From: Fimbriimonadaceae bacterium
Lineage (GTDB): Bacteria; Armatimonadota; Fimbriimonadia; Fimbriimonadales; Fimbriimonadaceae
Length of the DNA: 64,000 bases
Reading direction: 5' to 3'
NCBI GenBank assembly: GCA_019638795.1
Contig: JAHBTB010000007.1
Location: 1 to 64,000, forward strand
The translations under genes and the position numbers were made by a program. Position 1 is the first letter of the stretch, and each line of letters begins with the position of its first letter. The notes below the pieces were generated by a model. It did no database searches, was not told where the DNA came from, and saw nothing but the letters and a program-made list of their open reading frames with translations. Below, in pieces: positions 33,730-42,400 of this stretch.

Positions 33730-34587
33730 ATGGCTGCCCGCGAACTGCTCGGCGCGCACCGGATCGACGTTGAGGCCGGCGGCTTCGTCACGTTCGACGT
33801 CCAATTGACGAACTCCAAGCACAAGCACGACTATTACGAGCTTTGTGTCGTGCTCGGGGGCAGCGGCAACTACGAGCACGGTAACAGGAAGTTCGACCTG
33901 CGGCCGGGCACCGTGTTCCTGTCCGAACCTGGGGTCGTCCACGAGATCACGTCGTTCGAGACCCGTGACCTCCACCTCTACTTCGTCAGCATGTCAGTGA
34001 ACCGGCTCGGCACCGACGTCAAGGGATTCGACGACACTGCGGTGGGGGCCTTTCTTGCCGGACATTTGGTGGCCAAAGACGGCTTCGGCCTGCTCGGCTC
34101 CTATGCGCCGCTCATCGCCGACTCGGAAGGAAGGGAGGCGTTCTCCTCCCGCCTGCTCGTGCAATTCGCCCTGGAGGCGATGAGGGCGTTGACCATCGGC
34201 GAGGTGCAGTCGGGGGCGTCCGAGCCGCTTGCCGACTTCGACTTGGCGGTGGCCTATATCGAGAAGCACCTTGACCGTCGTCTCTCGCTCGGTGAGGTGG
34301 CCCGGGCGGTCGGCGTGTCGGACCGCACTCTACGCCGACGGTTCAGCGAGCGCGCCGGGTCGAGCTTTGTCGACGAGGTGAACCACCGCCGCATGCGGCG
34401 GGCCGCCCACCGGCTGCTCATGGGTTTTGGCGTCGGTGAAGTCGCCGAATACGCGGGCTTCTCCGACCCCGGGCAGTTCACCAGGGCCTTCACCCGCGCC
34501 TTTGGTATCGCGCCCAAACGGTTCCAGACGACATACCTGCCAGGGACGATGGCCAAGCGCACCAGGCCCGACCAGAGTGACCTCTAG
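33730..34587 (+). CDS. AraC-family transcriptional regulator
   Basis: 285 residues. N-terminal cupin sensor domain (HKHDYYELCVVLGGSGNYEHGNRKFDLRPGTVFLSEPGVVHEI) and C-terminal double HTH: LSLGEVARAVGVSDRTLRRRFSERAG and GVGEVAEYAGFSDPGQFTRAFTRAFGIAP. It sits between the divergent dioxygenase and the aldolase operon and probably controls both in response to a sugar or sugar derivative. The ATG is preceded by TATCGT six bases upstream. Confidence 0.92.
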   Translation: MAARELLGAHRIDVEAGGFVTFDVQLTNSKHKHDYYELCVVLGGSGNYEHGNRKFDLRPGTVFLSEPGVVHEITSFETRDLHLYFVSMSVNRLGTDVKGFDDTAVGAFLAGHLVAKDGFGLLGSYAPLIADSEGREAFSSRLLVQFALEAMRALTIGEVQSGASEPLADFDLAVAYIEKHLDRRLSLGEVARAVGVSDRTLRRRFSERAGSSFVDEVNHRRMRRAAHRLLMGFGVGEVAEYAGFSDPGQFTRAFTRAFGIAPKRFQTTYLPGTMAKRTRPDQSDL

Positions 34588-34621
34588 TGCCTCCGAGTCA
34601 GAATAGACCGACGCCGCCGAT

Positions 34622-35449
34622 ATGAAGCAATACCGCCTCAACCGCCTCTTCCACCCTCGGTCCGGCAACTGCCTGGATGTCGCGGTTGACCACGGCTTCT
34701 TTAACGAGGGCTCTTTCCTTGCCGGCATCGAAGACATGGAGTCGGCGGTGAAGACCCTGGTCGACGCCGCCCCCGACGCGATCCAACTGACGGTCGGGCA
34801 GGCCGACCTCCTCCAAAGGGTCCCCGGCCGGGAAAAGCCCTCCCTTGTCTTGCGGACCGACGTCGCCAACGTGTACGGCAAGTTGTTGCCTCGGACGTTG
34901 TCGTCCCAAATGATCGAGGACCCGGTCGGCCAAGCCCTCCGCCTAGACGCGGTCTGCGTCGTCGTCAACCTGTTCCTGATCCCCGACGAACCAGAGGTGA
35001 CATCGCAGTGCGTCGAAAACATCCTCATGATCAAGCCGGAGTGCGACCGGTGGGGGATGCCCCTGATGGTGGAGCCATTGGTCTTCCGCCCCAACGAGGA
35101 TGCCGGCGGTTATATGGTCGACGGTGACCCCGGAAAAATCATCCCTTTGGTCAGGCAGGCCGTCGAGATGGGGGCGGACATCATCAAGGCAGACCCCACC
35201 GACGACCCGGATGAATACCACCGTGTGGTCAGGGTCGCCCGGGTACCGGTCTTGGTCAGGGGCGGCGGGCGTGCCGCGGACGACGTGGTCTTGGCGAGGA
35301 CGGCGGCGCTGATGAAGCAAGGTGTCCGGGGGATCGTCTACGGGCGGAACATCATCCAGCATCCCCGGCCGGCGGGCATGACCCGCGCGCTGATGGCCAT
35401 TGTCCATGACGGGGCCAGTGCCGAAGAGGCGGCGCGCCACCTGGCATGA
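34622..35449 (+). CDS. Class I aldolase, DeoC/FbaB/LsrF-like
   Basis: 275 residues. TIM-barrel class I aldolase features: LDVAVDHGFFNEG, LMVEPLVFRP, and the probable Schiff-base Lys in GADIIKADPTDD; RVPVLVRGGGRAADD and GVRGIVYGRNIIQHP form the phosphate-binding end. It would cleave a phosphorylated sugar made by the PfkB kinase two genes on. CAGAAT lies 17 bases before the ATG. Overlaps the next gene by ATGA. Confidence 0.87.
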   Translation: MKQYRLNRLFHPRSGNCLDVAVDHGFFNEGSFLAGIEDMESAVKTLVDAAPDAIQLTVGQADLLQRVPGREKPSLVLRTDVANVYGKLLPRTLSSQMIEDPVGQALRLDAVCVVVNLFLIPDEPEVTSQCVENILMIKPECDRWGMPLMVEPLVFRPNEDAGGYMVDGDPGKIIPLVRQAVEMGADIIKADPTDDPDEYHRVVRVARVPVLVRGGGRAADDVVLARTAALMKQGVRGIVYGRNIIQHPRPAGMTRALMAIVHDGASAEEAARHLA

Positions 35450-36570
35450 CCGAGACGGTCCGCGTCGGGATCATCGGTGGCGGGCTCATGGGCCGCGAGG
35501 CGGCCAGCGCCTTCGGCCGCTGGTTCGCGCTGACCGACGTGCCCGTCGGGGCCGAGTTGGTGGCGGTGGCCGATGTCAGCGAGTCTGCCCGTGATTGGTT
35601 CCGCCGTGTCCCGACCGTGCGCCATGTCTTGGCGGACTACCGTGAGCTGTTGGCCCTGGACGAGGTCGACGTGGTCTATGCGGCCGTCCCCCACAACCTC
35701 CATCTGGACGTTTGTCTCGACACCCTGGCGGCGGGAAAGGACTTGCTCGCGGAAAAGCCGTTCGGCATTGACCTGCATGCCGCGTCGATGATCGCCGAAG
35801 CGGCCCGGGCGACCGGACGGTTTGTCCGGTGCTGTTCGGAGTTCCCGTTCATGCCGGGCGCCCAGGCGGTCGCGGACGCGGTCAAGAAGGGGGGCATGGG
35901 GCGCATCCTGGAGGTGCGTTCTTGCTTTTGGCACTCCAGCGACCTCGACCCGTTGAAGCCGGCGAACTGGAAGAGGCAGTCGCAGACGTGCGGCGCGATC
36001 GGCGTGATGGGCGACCTGGGCATGCATGTCGCCCACCTGCCCCTGCGATTCGGTTTCACGCCCAAGCGGGTGTTCGCCCAACTGCAGAAGGGGTATGGCC
36101 AGCGACCTGACGGCAAAGGCGGGATGGCCGTGTGTGACACCTGGGACAACGCCATCCTCCACATCGACTTCGAGTCCGACGGGGTCATGGTGCCGATGCG
36201 GTGGGAGATGAAGCGGATGGCCCCGGGGGAGACGAACACGTGGTCGGTCGAGGTGCTGGGCACCGAGGGCGGGGCGCGATACTCGACCAAAGAACCCAAG
36301 ACGCTTTGGCGGTTCCGCGGTGGCAAGCAGCAGGGTTGGGAACGGGTCGACCTCGGTTTCGCTTCCGTCTTTCCCACCGTCACGGGCGGCATCTTCGAAC
36401 CAGGTTTTCCCGACGTCATGCAACAGATGTGGGCCTCGTTCCTGACCGAAAGGTCGGGTCTTCTCGGCGACCGGTTCGGCTGTGCGACCCCCGAGGAAGC
36501 CCTCATGAGCCATCGCGTCTTCGACGCCGCCCTGCGTTCGCACGAGTCAGGCCAGTCGGTGGAGGTCTAG
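35446..36570 (+). CDS. Gfo/Idh/MocA-family NAD(P)-dependent oxidoreductase
   Basis: 374 residues. N-terminal Rossmann fold (VRVGIIGGGLMGREAASAFG), the family's EKPFGIDL with its conserved Lys, and the C-terminal dimerisation domain with GAIGVMGDLGMHVAHLPLRFG (catalytic His region). Slightly longer than average. It overlaps the aldolase by ATGA and abuts the kinase, so it belongs to the sugar-degradation operon, oxidising a polyol or sugar such as an inositol-type compound; substrate not determined. Confidence 0.9.
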   Translation: MTETVRVGIIGGGLMGREAASAFGRWFALTDVPVGAELVAVADVSESARDWFRRVPTVRHVLADYRELLALDEVDVVYAAVPHNLHLDVCLDTLAAGKDLLAEKPFGIDLHAASMIAEAARATGRFVRCCSEFPFMPGAQAVADAVKKGGMGRILEVRSCFWHSSDLDPLKPANWKRQSQTCGAIGVMGDLGMHVAHLPLRFGFTPKRVFAQLQKGYGQRPDGKGGMAVCDTWDNAILHIDFESDGVMVPMRWEMKRMAPGETNTWSVEVLGTEGGARYSTKEPKTLWRFRGGKQQGWERVDLGFASVFPTVTGGIFEPGFPDVMQQMWASFLTERSGLLGDRFGCATPEEALMSHRVFDAALRSHESGQSVEV

Positions 36571-37566
36571 TTGCGGCACGGCGTCTTGGCGGCGGGCAAC
36601 TTCATCGTCGACAAGGTCAAGTCAATCGACGTGTACCCGGCCCAAGACTGCCTCGCCAACATCTTGGCGGTTCAAGTGTGCAATGGCGGCGGGCCGTTCA
36701 ACCTGTTGGTTGACTTGGCAAGGCTTGGAGTCAAGTTCCCTCTTGCCGCGGCCGGACTGGTCGGCGCAGACGGCGAAGGGGACTACGTCCGGGCCCTGCT
36801 CAAGGGTCACGGGGTCGACACTTCCATGCTGGGACAGACCGACCAGAGTCTGACTGCTTCGACCGACGTCATGAGCGTGGTCGGCACGGCAAGGCGGACG
36901 TTCTTTCACCATCGGGGGGCAAACGCCCTGCTGAAGCCCGACCACCTGAGCCTCGATAAATCAGGCGCGCGCATTTTCTACCTCGGCTATCTGCTGCTTC
37001 TTGACGGAATGGACCAGGCGGTCGGAGAAGAGACCGGGGCCGCCGTCGTACTCAAACGGGCTCGCGAGTTGGGCATGGTGACCGCGGTGGACGTTGTCAG
37101 CGAGGACAGCCGGCGGTTCCGCGACGTGGTCGTCCCGTCCCTGCCCCATATCGACCTGCTCTTCATGAATGAGATCGAGGCGGGCCGGACGACCGGTGTC
37201 GAGGTGACCGGGGCGGCGAGCGCGGCGCGCGCGGCGGACCAACTTTTGCGTTTGGGAGTCAACCGAGCCGTCTTCATCCATATGCCGGAAGGGGCGTATG
37301 GGCGGATAAGTGACGGGGACGGGACATGGCAGGGCAGTGTCTGCTTGCCGGAGGACATGGTCGCCGGGGCGGTCGGGGCGGGCGACGCCTTCGCCGCCGG
37401 GGTGCTGGCGGGTTGGCACGAGGGCCTCGGGGTCGGCGAGTGCCTGACCCAGGGTGTCGGGGTGGCGGCGGCCTGCCTGACCCACCAGACCACTTCAGAC
37501 GGGGTGGGGTCGCTGGCTGACTGTATGGCCCTTGGCGAGCGGTTTGGATTTAGGCCAGCGTCCTGA
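36571..37566 (+). CDS. PfkB/ribokinase-family carbohydrate kinase
   Basis: 331 residues from a TTG lying directly after the previous stop codon. PfkB features: GNFIVDKVKSIDVYP and GGGPFNLLVDLARLG (first signature), and [17 protein letters not shown] with the catalytic Asp near the end. It would phosphorylate the sugar acid or keto-sugar made by the dehydrogenase, feeding the class I aldolase. Kinase plus aldolase plus dehydrogenase is the logic of inositol and related pathways. Confidence 0.9.
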   Translation: MRHGVLAAGNFIVDKVKSIDVYPAQDCLANILAVQVCNGGGPFNLLVDLARLGVKFPLAAAGLVGADGEGDYVRALLKGHGVDTSMLGQTDQSLTASTDVMSVVGTARRTFFHHRGANALLKPDHLSLDKSGARIFYLGYLLLLDGMDQAVGEETGAAVVLKRARELGMVTAVDVVSEDSRRFRDVVVPSLPHIDLLFMNEIEAGRTTGVEVTGAASAARAADQLLRLGVNRAVFIHMPEGAYGRISDGDGTWQGSVCLPEDMVAGAVGAGDAFAAGVLAGWHEGLGVGECLTQGVGVAAACLTHQTTSDGVGSLADCMALGERFGFRPAS

Positions 37567-37574
37567 AAACGTGA

Positions 37575-37931
37575 TCAGGCCTGTCCTTCCTTCATACGGT
37601 CGACCCCCATCAGGCCGTGGGGGCTGAGAACGTCAACGATGTGGGTCGTCTCGATGGTCTCGACTCCGTGAGGGAAATCAGGTGGCAAGACCAGGACGGT
37701 GCCTCCCTCGACGACAACCTCGCGCCGGTCTTCGCCAAGAATCCATTTGACCTTGCCGCTGAGAATGACGGAGACTTGCTCGCTGGCGTGTTGGTGGACC
37801 GGCACGGTGGCCCCAGGGTGAAGTACGACGTGGGCGACCAGGGCGTTCTGGGCGTCGACGCAGTGTCGGTCTAGGCCGGGCACGGGTTGGTCGAACCGGG
37901 CGTCCGCCCAGCGGACGATCTGTAGTTCCAT
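37575..37931 (-). CDS. Cupin-domain protein
   Basis: 118 residues from ATG 37931 (MELQIVRWADARFDQP). Cupin motif 1 in GATVPVHQHASEQVSVILSGKVKW and motif 2 in GGTVLVLPPDFPHGVETIE: His ligands of a metal-binding single-domain cupin. Such proteins are often small isomerases, dioxygenases or sensor-like proteins in sugar loci. It is read convergently with the kinase operon and divergently from the deiodinase-like gene; specific role unknown. Confidence 0.85.
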   Translation of the reverse strand: MELQIVRWADARFDQPVPGLDRHCVDAQNALVAHVVLHPGATVPVHQHASEQVSVILSGKVKWILGEDRREVVVEGGTVLVLPPDFPHGVETIETTHIVDVLSPHGLMGVDRMKEGQA

Positions 37932-37954
37932 GCCCGGATCATACACAGCGGCCG

Positions 37955-37960
37955 TATACT
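37955..37960 (+). promoter_or_regulatory. -10 box directly ahead of the deiodinase-like gene
   Basis: TATACT ends nine bases before the ATG at 37970, without a Shine-Dalgarno between them. No convincing -35. Confidence 0.45.
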
Positions 37961-37969
37961 CCCGGTCCG

Positions 37970-38656
37970 ATGGCGAACGACGGTCACGTCCCCTATCGGC
38001 CAGACCGACCCACGTGGGAAGAGAGCCGGGCCCGTATCGAAGTTGACTACGCGGTGGCCGACGCGCGCCGGACTGTGCGCCAGTTTTCCCGCGACCCGGT
38101 GCCTCTGGACATCATAGAGACGGCGGTCAAGATCGCGGGCACGGCACCGAGCGGCGCCCACAAGCAGCCTTGGTACTTTTGCGTCATCGGAGACCAAGCG
38201 ACCAAGCAGGTTGTGCGGGACCGTTGTGAGGCTGAGGAACGGGACTTCTACACCCGGCGGGCACCCAAGGAATGGCTGGACGCCTTGGAGCCGCTTGGCA
38301 CCGACTTCGTCAAGGAACACATCACCGACGCCCCGTGGCTGATCGTGGTGTTCCGGCGCGACTATGACGTCTTGGCCGACGGCAGCCGGTCCAAGAACTA
38401 CTACATGACCGAATCAGTCGGTATTGCGGTGGGGTTCTTGATCCAGGCCCTCCACCGGGCCGGGCTGGCGACCCTCACCCACACGCCGGCACCCATGACG
38501 TTCCTCCGCGAGTTGTGCGGCCGACCACCGAACGAGAAGCCGTTCGTCCTTATCCCGGTGGGCTATCCGTCGCCTGATTGCGTCGTGCCCGACCTGCGGC
38601 GCAAGCCGCTCGAAGAACTGTACGAGCAAGTCAAGATTGTGTCAAGGTCAACTTGA
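37970..38656 (+). CDS. Iodotyrosine deiodinase-like flavin nitroreductase
   Basis: 228 residues, nitroreductase fold with FMN site RRTVRQF and [14 protein letters not shown]. It resembles mammalian and bacterial iodotyrosine deiodinase (IYD) along its length: conserved AGTAPSGA, the [17 protein letters not shown] segment, [17 protein letters not shown] and [20 protein letters not shown]. The lid residues that grip the zwitterion of halotyrosine in IYD (Glu, Tyr, Lys) are all present as Glu90, Tyr94 and Lys115 with the same spacing. Reductive dehalogenation of halotyrosines is therefore likely. No signal peptide or anchor, so cytoplasmic, unlike the animal enzyme. Confidence 0.87.
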   Translation: MANDGHVPYRPDRPTWEESRARIEVDYAVADARRTVRQFSRDPVPLDIIETAVKIAGTAPSGAHKQPWYFCVIGDQATKQVVRDRCEAEERDFYTRRAPKEWLDALEPLGTDFVKEHITDAPWLIVVFRRDYDVLADGSRSKNYYMTESVGIAVGFLIQALHRAGLATLTHTPAPMTFLRELCGRPPNEKPFVLIPVGYPSPDCVVPDLRRKPLEELYEQVKIVSRST

Positions 38657-38699
38657 CTGCGGACCAAGTCGGTGGTCAGAGTTTCATAACCTGACCTGT

Positions 38700-39473
38700 A
38701 TGTCGACGAAAACGACTGTGGGGCGCCGTTCCGGACTGGCCTTCACATTGATCGAGCTCCTGGTGGTGATCGCCATCATCGCCATCCTCGCCGCGATCTT
38801 GTTCCCGGTCTTTGCCCAGGCCAAGGCGGCCGCCAAGAAGACGCAGTGCCTGAGCAACAACAAGCAGATCGGCACCTCGCTCTACCTGTATCTGAACGAC
38901 AGTGACGACACCCTGCCGATGGCGAACTATCCGGCCGCCCCTGCCTATATCGGCCCTCCGTTCACCGTGTTCCAGTTCCACGCTGGGGCCGGCGTCGCGG
39001 AACTGGCCTGGGCCGACCTGATGCAGCCTTACGCGAAGAACACGAAGATCTTTGCCTGTCCCGACGACGCGGTGGACGCGAAGGCGGCCGACGGTAGTGT
39101 CCTCAAGGGGGAAAGGCTGTCATACGCCCTCAACTTCTACAACTACCGTCAGCCTAACGGCGTGGCCCGATTCGCACTCAACGGCGGCAACATGAGTGAG
39201 ATGGCCACCCCGGCGAGCAAAATCTTCATCGCGGAGACCGGCGTCGACAGCACCGGTAAGCGGCGGGAGATCGTGCGACCGGACCGCGACGCCGGGTTCG
39301 ACCGCCATTCGAAGGGCTCTAACTACGTCTTTGCCGACACCCACGCCAAGTATCACCTGCACCCGGCGTGGTGGGCGACGGTGGCGGGCAGCGTGTGGGG
39401 CAACCCAGACGTCGCCCAAACCCAGCCGTGCCCGCAGTGGTTCCCCTGGGTGGACGCCGAAGAAAAGTGGTGA
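38700..39473 (+). CDS. Pseudopilin, H-X9-D type
   Basis: 257 residues from ATG 38700, giving a 14-residue basic leader ([14 protein letters not shown]) before FTLIELLVV and the [12 protein letters not shown] helix. Near the C-terminus [19 protein letters not shown] has the His-X9-Asp spacing of the H-X9-DG tail, but with Asp-Thr in place of Asp-Gly. CATAAC at 38685-38690 may be its -10. Unlike four of the other pilins here it has no lipoprotein gene behind it; a membrane-anchored protein gene converges on it. Confidence 0.9.
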   Translation: MSTKTTVGRRSGLAFTLIELLVVIAIIAILAAILFPVFAQAKAAAKKTQCLSNNKQIGTSLYLYLNDSDDTLPMANYPAAPAYIGPPFTVFQFHAGAGVAELAWADLMQPYAKNTKIFACPDDAVDAKAADGSVLKGERLSYALNFYNYRQPNGVARFALNGGNMSEMATPASKIFIAETGVDSTGKRREIVRPDRDAGFDRHSKGSNYVFADTHAKYHLHPAWWATVAGSVWGNPDVAQTQPCPQWFPWVDAEEKW

Positions 39474-39486
39474 CCGGTTGAGAGGG

Positions 39487-40071
39487 TCAGGGCTCGACGC
39501 TGATTGACGTCCCCGGCATGATCCGGGGGCCGGCCAGTCCGCTCGAGCCCTTGGTGGCCCCGCTTCCCCAACCGAGGAAACCGACGCCCTCGACCGTCGC
39601 CGGCTTGTTGACCTCCTTCTTTTGTGAGGTCGGGTGGTAGGCCTCGTCCAGCTTCTTGCGGGCGGCCGCGATCTCGTCATGGAAGGCCGAGTCTTTGCAC
39701 AAGTCGGGGTCGGGGACTTCGACCACCGTGCGTCCCCCCTTTTCGCCCCGGACGACCATGTAGAAATCGCCGTCCTTCTTCAATTCGATGGTCTCAAGGG
39801 TGCCCTTCACCCTCCACATCGAAGTCTCGAACGGCGCTTGACGCCCGCCGAGTTTGGCGGGGCTCTTGGTCGCCACCAAGTCTTCTATCGTGATATCGTG
39901 GATAGAGCGGTCGATCTTGGACGCGTCGCGGTCGCTGGCCGTCTTGACCAGCCGTCGTGCGGCCCGGTCGACGTTGGATCGGGGTCGAGTCAAGAGAGCG
40001 ACGGTGGTGACCGCGGCGACCACGGCCAAGACGCCACCGACGGCAAGGGTCCGGTTTTTGGATGCGGGCAT
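39487..40071 (-). CDS. Membrane-anchored protein of unknown function
   Basis: 194 residues from ATG 40071 (MPASKNRTLAVGGVLAVVAAV), a single N-terminal transmembrane anchor followed by an exported domain rich in Lys and Asp (IDRSIHDITIEDLVATKSP, GDFYMVVRGEKGGRTVVEV) and a Gly-rich tail. No family recognised. Its start codon shares two bases with the start codon of the divergent pseudopilin at 40070; a start at ATG 40089 would make the overlap longer. Lying between two pseudopilins, it may be an accessory of the same system. Confidence 0.7.
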   Translation of the reverse strand: MPASKNRTLAVGGVLAVVAAVTTVALLTRPRSNVDRAARRLVKTASDRDASKIDRSIHDITIEDLVATKSPAKLGGRQAPFETSMWRVKGTLETIELKKDGDFYMVVRGEKGGRTVVEVPDPDLCKDSAFHDEIAAARKKLDEAYHPTSQKKEVNKPATVEGVGFLGWGSGATKGSSGLAGPRIMPGTSISVEP

Positions 40072-40792
40072 GGCGGTTAGAACGAGCATAGCAGAGCGCG
40101 GGTTCACCTTGGTCGAACTCTTGGTGGTCGTCGCCGTGATCGCCTTGCTTGCCGCGATCCTCATGCCTGCGTTCGCTTCGGCCAAGTCGGCGGCCAAAGC
40201 GACGTCGTGCCTGTCCAACATCAAGGAGACGGGCATGGCGGTGACCCTCTACGTGGACGACTTCGACGGTGGGTACCCGCAGACGCGCAAGACGAGCAGC
40301 GACCCTGCGAAGGACGATGCGGACGGGTCAATGGAGGAACCCGACTACGGCCCGACTTGGCGGCTGGTCCGCCCATACGCGAAGACGGGCGACGCCCTAG
40401 CCCATTGTCCCGAGGACCCCGACCCCACCGGGAGCCTTTGCGACGCGCCGTTTCCCGACCATCCTGACCTGCACTCCTACATCACCAACGGGTGGTTTGC
40501 GTTCGGGCTCAAGGAGCCGCAGGTCAAGGCACCGGCGGAGACGGTCTACATTGCGGAACGGCGTTCTTCAGCCGGCCCGGGCGGCGTGCCCTACTGCAAC
40601 TACTTGTACCGGCCTTGGTTCAACTTGGCTAACCACGACGCGCCCGAGAACGACATGGACGCCGAGTCGGGGGCGGTCTCGACCAAGCGCCACCACCAGG
40701 CGAACTACGGTTTTGCCGACACCCACGTCAAATCGCTTCCGTTTGCGGCGACGTTCAACCTTGAGAACGGGACGGACCTGCACAAACCGTGA
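40070..40792 (+). CDS. Pseudopilin with divergent helix
   Basis: 240 residues from ATG 40070 (MAVRTSIAERGFTLVELL). The cleavage site and Glu+5 are present, but the helix reads VAVIALLAAILMPAFASAK rather than the standard form, so this copy has diverged. The tail motif is HHQANYGFADTHVKSL. No other usable start lies between 40070 and the cleavage site, so the gene truly begins inside the divergent gene's start codon. There is no same-strand lipoprotein partner. Confidence 0.87.
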   Translation: MAVRTSIAERGFTLVELLVVVAVIALLAAILMPAFASAKSAAKATSCLSNIKETGMAVTLYVDDFDGGYPQTRKTSSDPAKDDADGSMEEPDYGPTWRLVRPYAKTGDALAHCPEDPDPTGSLCDAPFPDHPDLHSYITNGWFAFGLKEPQVKAPAETVYIAERRSSAGPGGVPYCNYLYRPWFNLANHDAPENDMDAESGAVSTKRHHQANYGFADTHVKSLPFAATFNLENGTDLHKP

Positions 40793-40824
40793 GCCGCCGC
40801 CCCGAGGGACGGCGGCTCGACAGC

Positions 40825-41013
40825 CTACTTGTAGTTCTTGGCGTTCTTTTCGTTCAGGCCGGGCGGATGACGGTCGTTGCCGACCGGGCCGCCTTTGGGA
40901 GCAGGCTTGTCGGTGACCCCTGGGTTGTCGTTGCCGCATCCGGCCAAGGGCAGGCTGGCGAGAAGGACGCCAAGAGCCAAGAGGATCAGTTTGCGTTCCA
41001 GAACGCCCCCCAA
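40825..41013 (-). CDS. Small lipoprotein coupled to the minus-strand pseudopilin
   Basis: 62 residues if translation begins at TTG 41013; a GTG at 41040 would add nine residues. Signal [21 protein letters not shown] with lipobox LAGC, mature tail [16 protein letters not shown] and so on, ending NEKNAKNYK. It overlaps the end of the upstream pseudopilin by 28 bases in another frame, so it is probably translationally coupled. Pro/Gly/Lys-rich like the other pilin-linked lipoproteins. Function unknown. Confidence 0.75.
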   Translation of the reverse strand: MGGVLERKLILLALGVLLASLPLAGCGNDNPGVTDKPAPKGGPVGNDRHPPGLNEKNAKNYK

Positions 41014-41762
41014 ATCTGCTTGCCGGTCGTCTCCATCCACGCGCAGTACTCGGCCGTGCCGGGGGCTTCGTTCCAGTCGATGAACGCACCCCGCTTGATC
41101 GGTTTGGCGCTGCCGTCCGCCTTTCCGGTGGGGATCGAGTCGCCGTTATAGAACTTGCGGGTGTCCCAGATCATGTTGTACCAACTCCACTCGCCGGTGG
41201 TGTCGGTCGGGTCGATCCAGTTGGCTTGGTAGGCGCGGAAGTAGTACCAGCCGACGGCGGTCCCGCCCCAGACGTCGGGGGCAAACGCGATTCTCGTCGA
41301 GATGTCTTCCATCCCGGCCAGGCTGCGGCCATAGACATAGTTTGTGAATCCGCCGTCGCAGGCGCCGTTGTCGGTCTGCCAGTAGCCCGAGTAACCCGAG
41401 TCGTTGATCGAGATCGTGGTCACCTGGTCCCACCCGTATCCTTCGTACTGGCTGGGACTCGGCGTCGCCCGTGCGGGGTCCCACACCATCTGTTGTGACT
41501 TCATGTAGGGCTGGATGATCGACCCCCAAGTCGGCTCCGCATAGGAGGGGCCACTGTCGGTCAGGACGGTGCCGTCGTCATAGTCGCTCCCGTAGATGTG
41601 GGCCGCCAGTGTGATCTGCTTGACCGTGGACAGCGTGGCGGTCGCCTTGGCCGACTTCTTTGCTTGGGCAAAGACGGGGAACAGGATGGCGGCGAGGATC
41701 GCGATGATCGCGATGACGACAAGGAGCTCGATGAGCGTGAACGCACGGGTGTTGTTCTTCAT
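40986..41762 (-). CDS. Pseudopilin without the DGH tail motif
   Basis: 258 residues from ATG 41762 ([14 protein letters not shown]), standard helix ending [12 protein letters not shown], then [19 protein letters not shown]. Unlike its paralogues it lacks the FADGHAK tail and ends [17 protein letters not shown]. Aromatic-rich globular part ([21 protein letters not shown]). A lipoprotein gene overlaps its 3' end. An upstream in-frame TTG (41780) exists but is less likely. Confidence 0.9.
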   Translation of the reverse strand: MKNNTRAFTLIELLVVIAIIAILAAILFPVFAQAKKSAKATATLSTVKQITLAAHIYGSDYDDGTVLTDSGPSYAEPTWGSIIQPYMKSQQMVWDPARATPSPSQYEGYGWDQVTTISINDSGYSGYWQTDNGACDGGFTNYVYGRSLAGMEDISTRIAFAPDVWGGTAVGWYYFRAYQANWIDPTDTTGEWSWYNMIWDTRKFYNGDSIPTGKADGSAKPIKRGAFIDWNEAPGTAEYCAWMETTGKQIWGAFWNAN

Positions 41763-41862
41763 GGCTTTGTTGGTGTGCAAGAGAATGTGGTCGGAGCAAC
41801 ATCCATGCCGACTCCACCAACATTGTACAGGAGCCTTTTCGATATGGCGAAATTGGAGACGG

Positions 41863-42396
41863 CTAAAGCGCGTCCCGGACTTTGACCACGGTGTTCCAGT
41901 TGCGGGCCGTCGCTTGTCCGATCAACTTGGTGTAACCCTTGACCCGCGGCAATGTCGACGTCCCGATGCCGTCCGGGAAAACGACATAGAGTTCCCGGGC
42001 GACAGCGGCAAGTCGCTCCGGCCCGGTGACTTGGCTCTGGACGGCCTCGACCGCGGTCAGGTCGAATTCGTCTCGCCCGAAGGAGACGAGGAGGTGGTCG
42101 GGGTGCTCGCCCGCGAATTCAGGGAAGGGGTTTCGGGCGACGACCTGGTCCAAGTCTGCGCGGCCCCTGGCGTGCGTCCACGACTCGAACCCGAACCGTG
42201 CCGCAAACGCCGCCTCGACGATCCGCTCGATTTCTTTCGCACCCTCCTCAGGATGACTGATGACGGCAGTGCCGCTCTGGAGCACGGTCTGGACATCGTC
42301 CCCTCCCAGTCCGCGCAACATGTCGCGCAAGTCCGCCATGGCGATCCGCCGCTTGCCGACGTTGACACCCCGAAAGAAGAGGGCATGACGGGTCAT
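41863..42396 (-). CDS. DUF1697 family protein
   Basis: 177 residues, full DUF1697 length. Signature: [40 protein letters not shown], and near the end [25 protein letters not shown]. The family is widespread, cytoplasmic and functionally uncharacterised. It is followed upstream by an AraC regulator in the same direction (four-base gap), which may be co-transcribed. Confidence 0.9.
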   Translation of the reverse strand: MTRHALFFRGVNVGKRRIAMADLRDMLRGLGGDDVQTVLQSGTAVISHPEEGAKEIERIVEAAFAARFGFESWTHARGRADLDQVVARNPFPEFAGEHPDHLLVSFGRDEFDLTAVEAVQSQVTGPERLAAVARELYVVFPDGIGTSTLPRVKGYTKLIGQATARNWNTVVKVRDAL

Positions 42397-42400
42397 GTGG

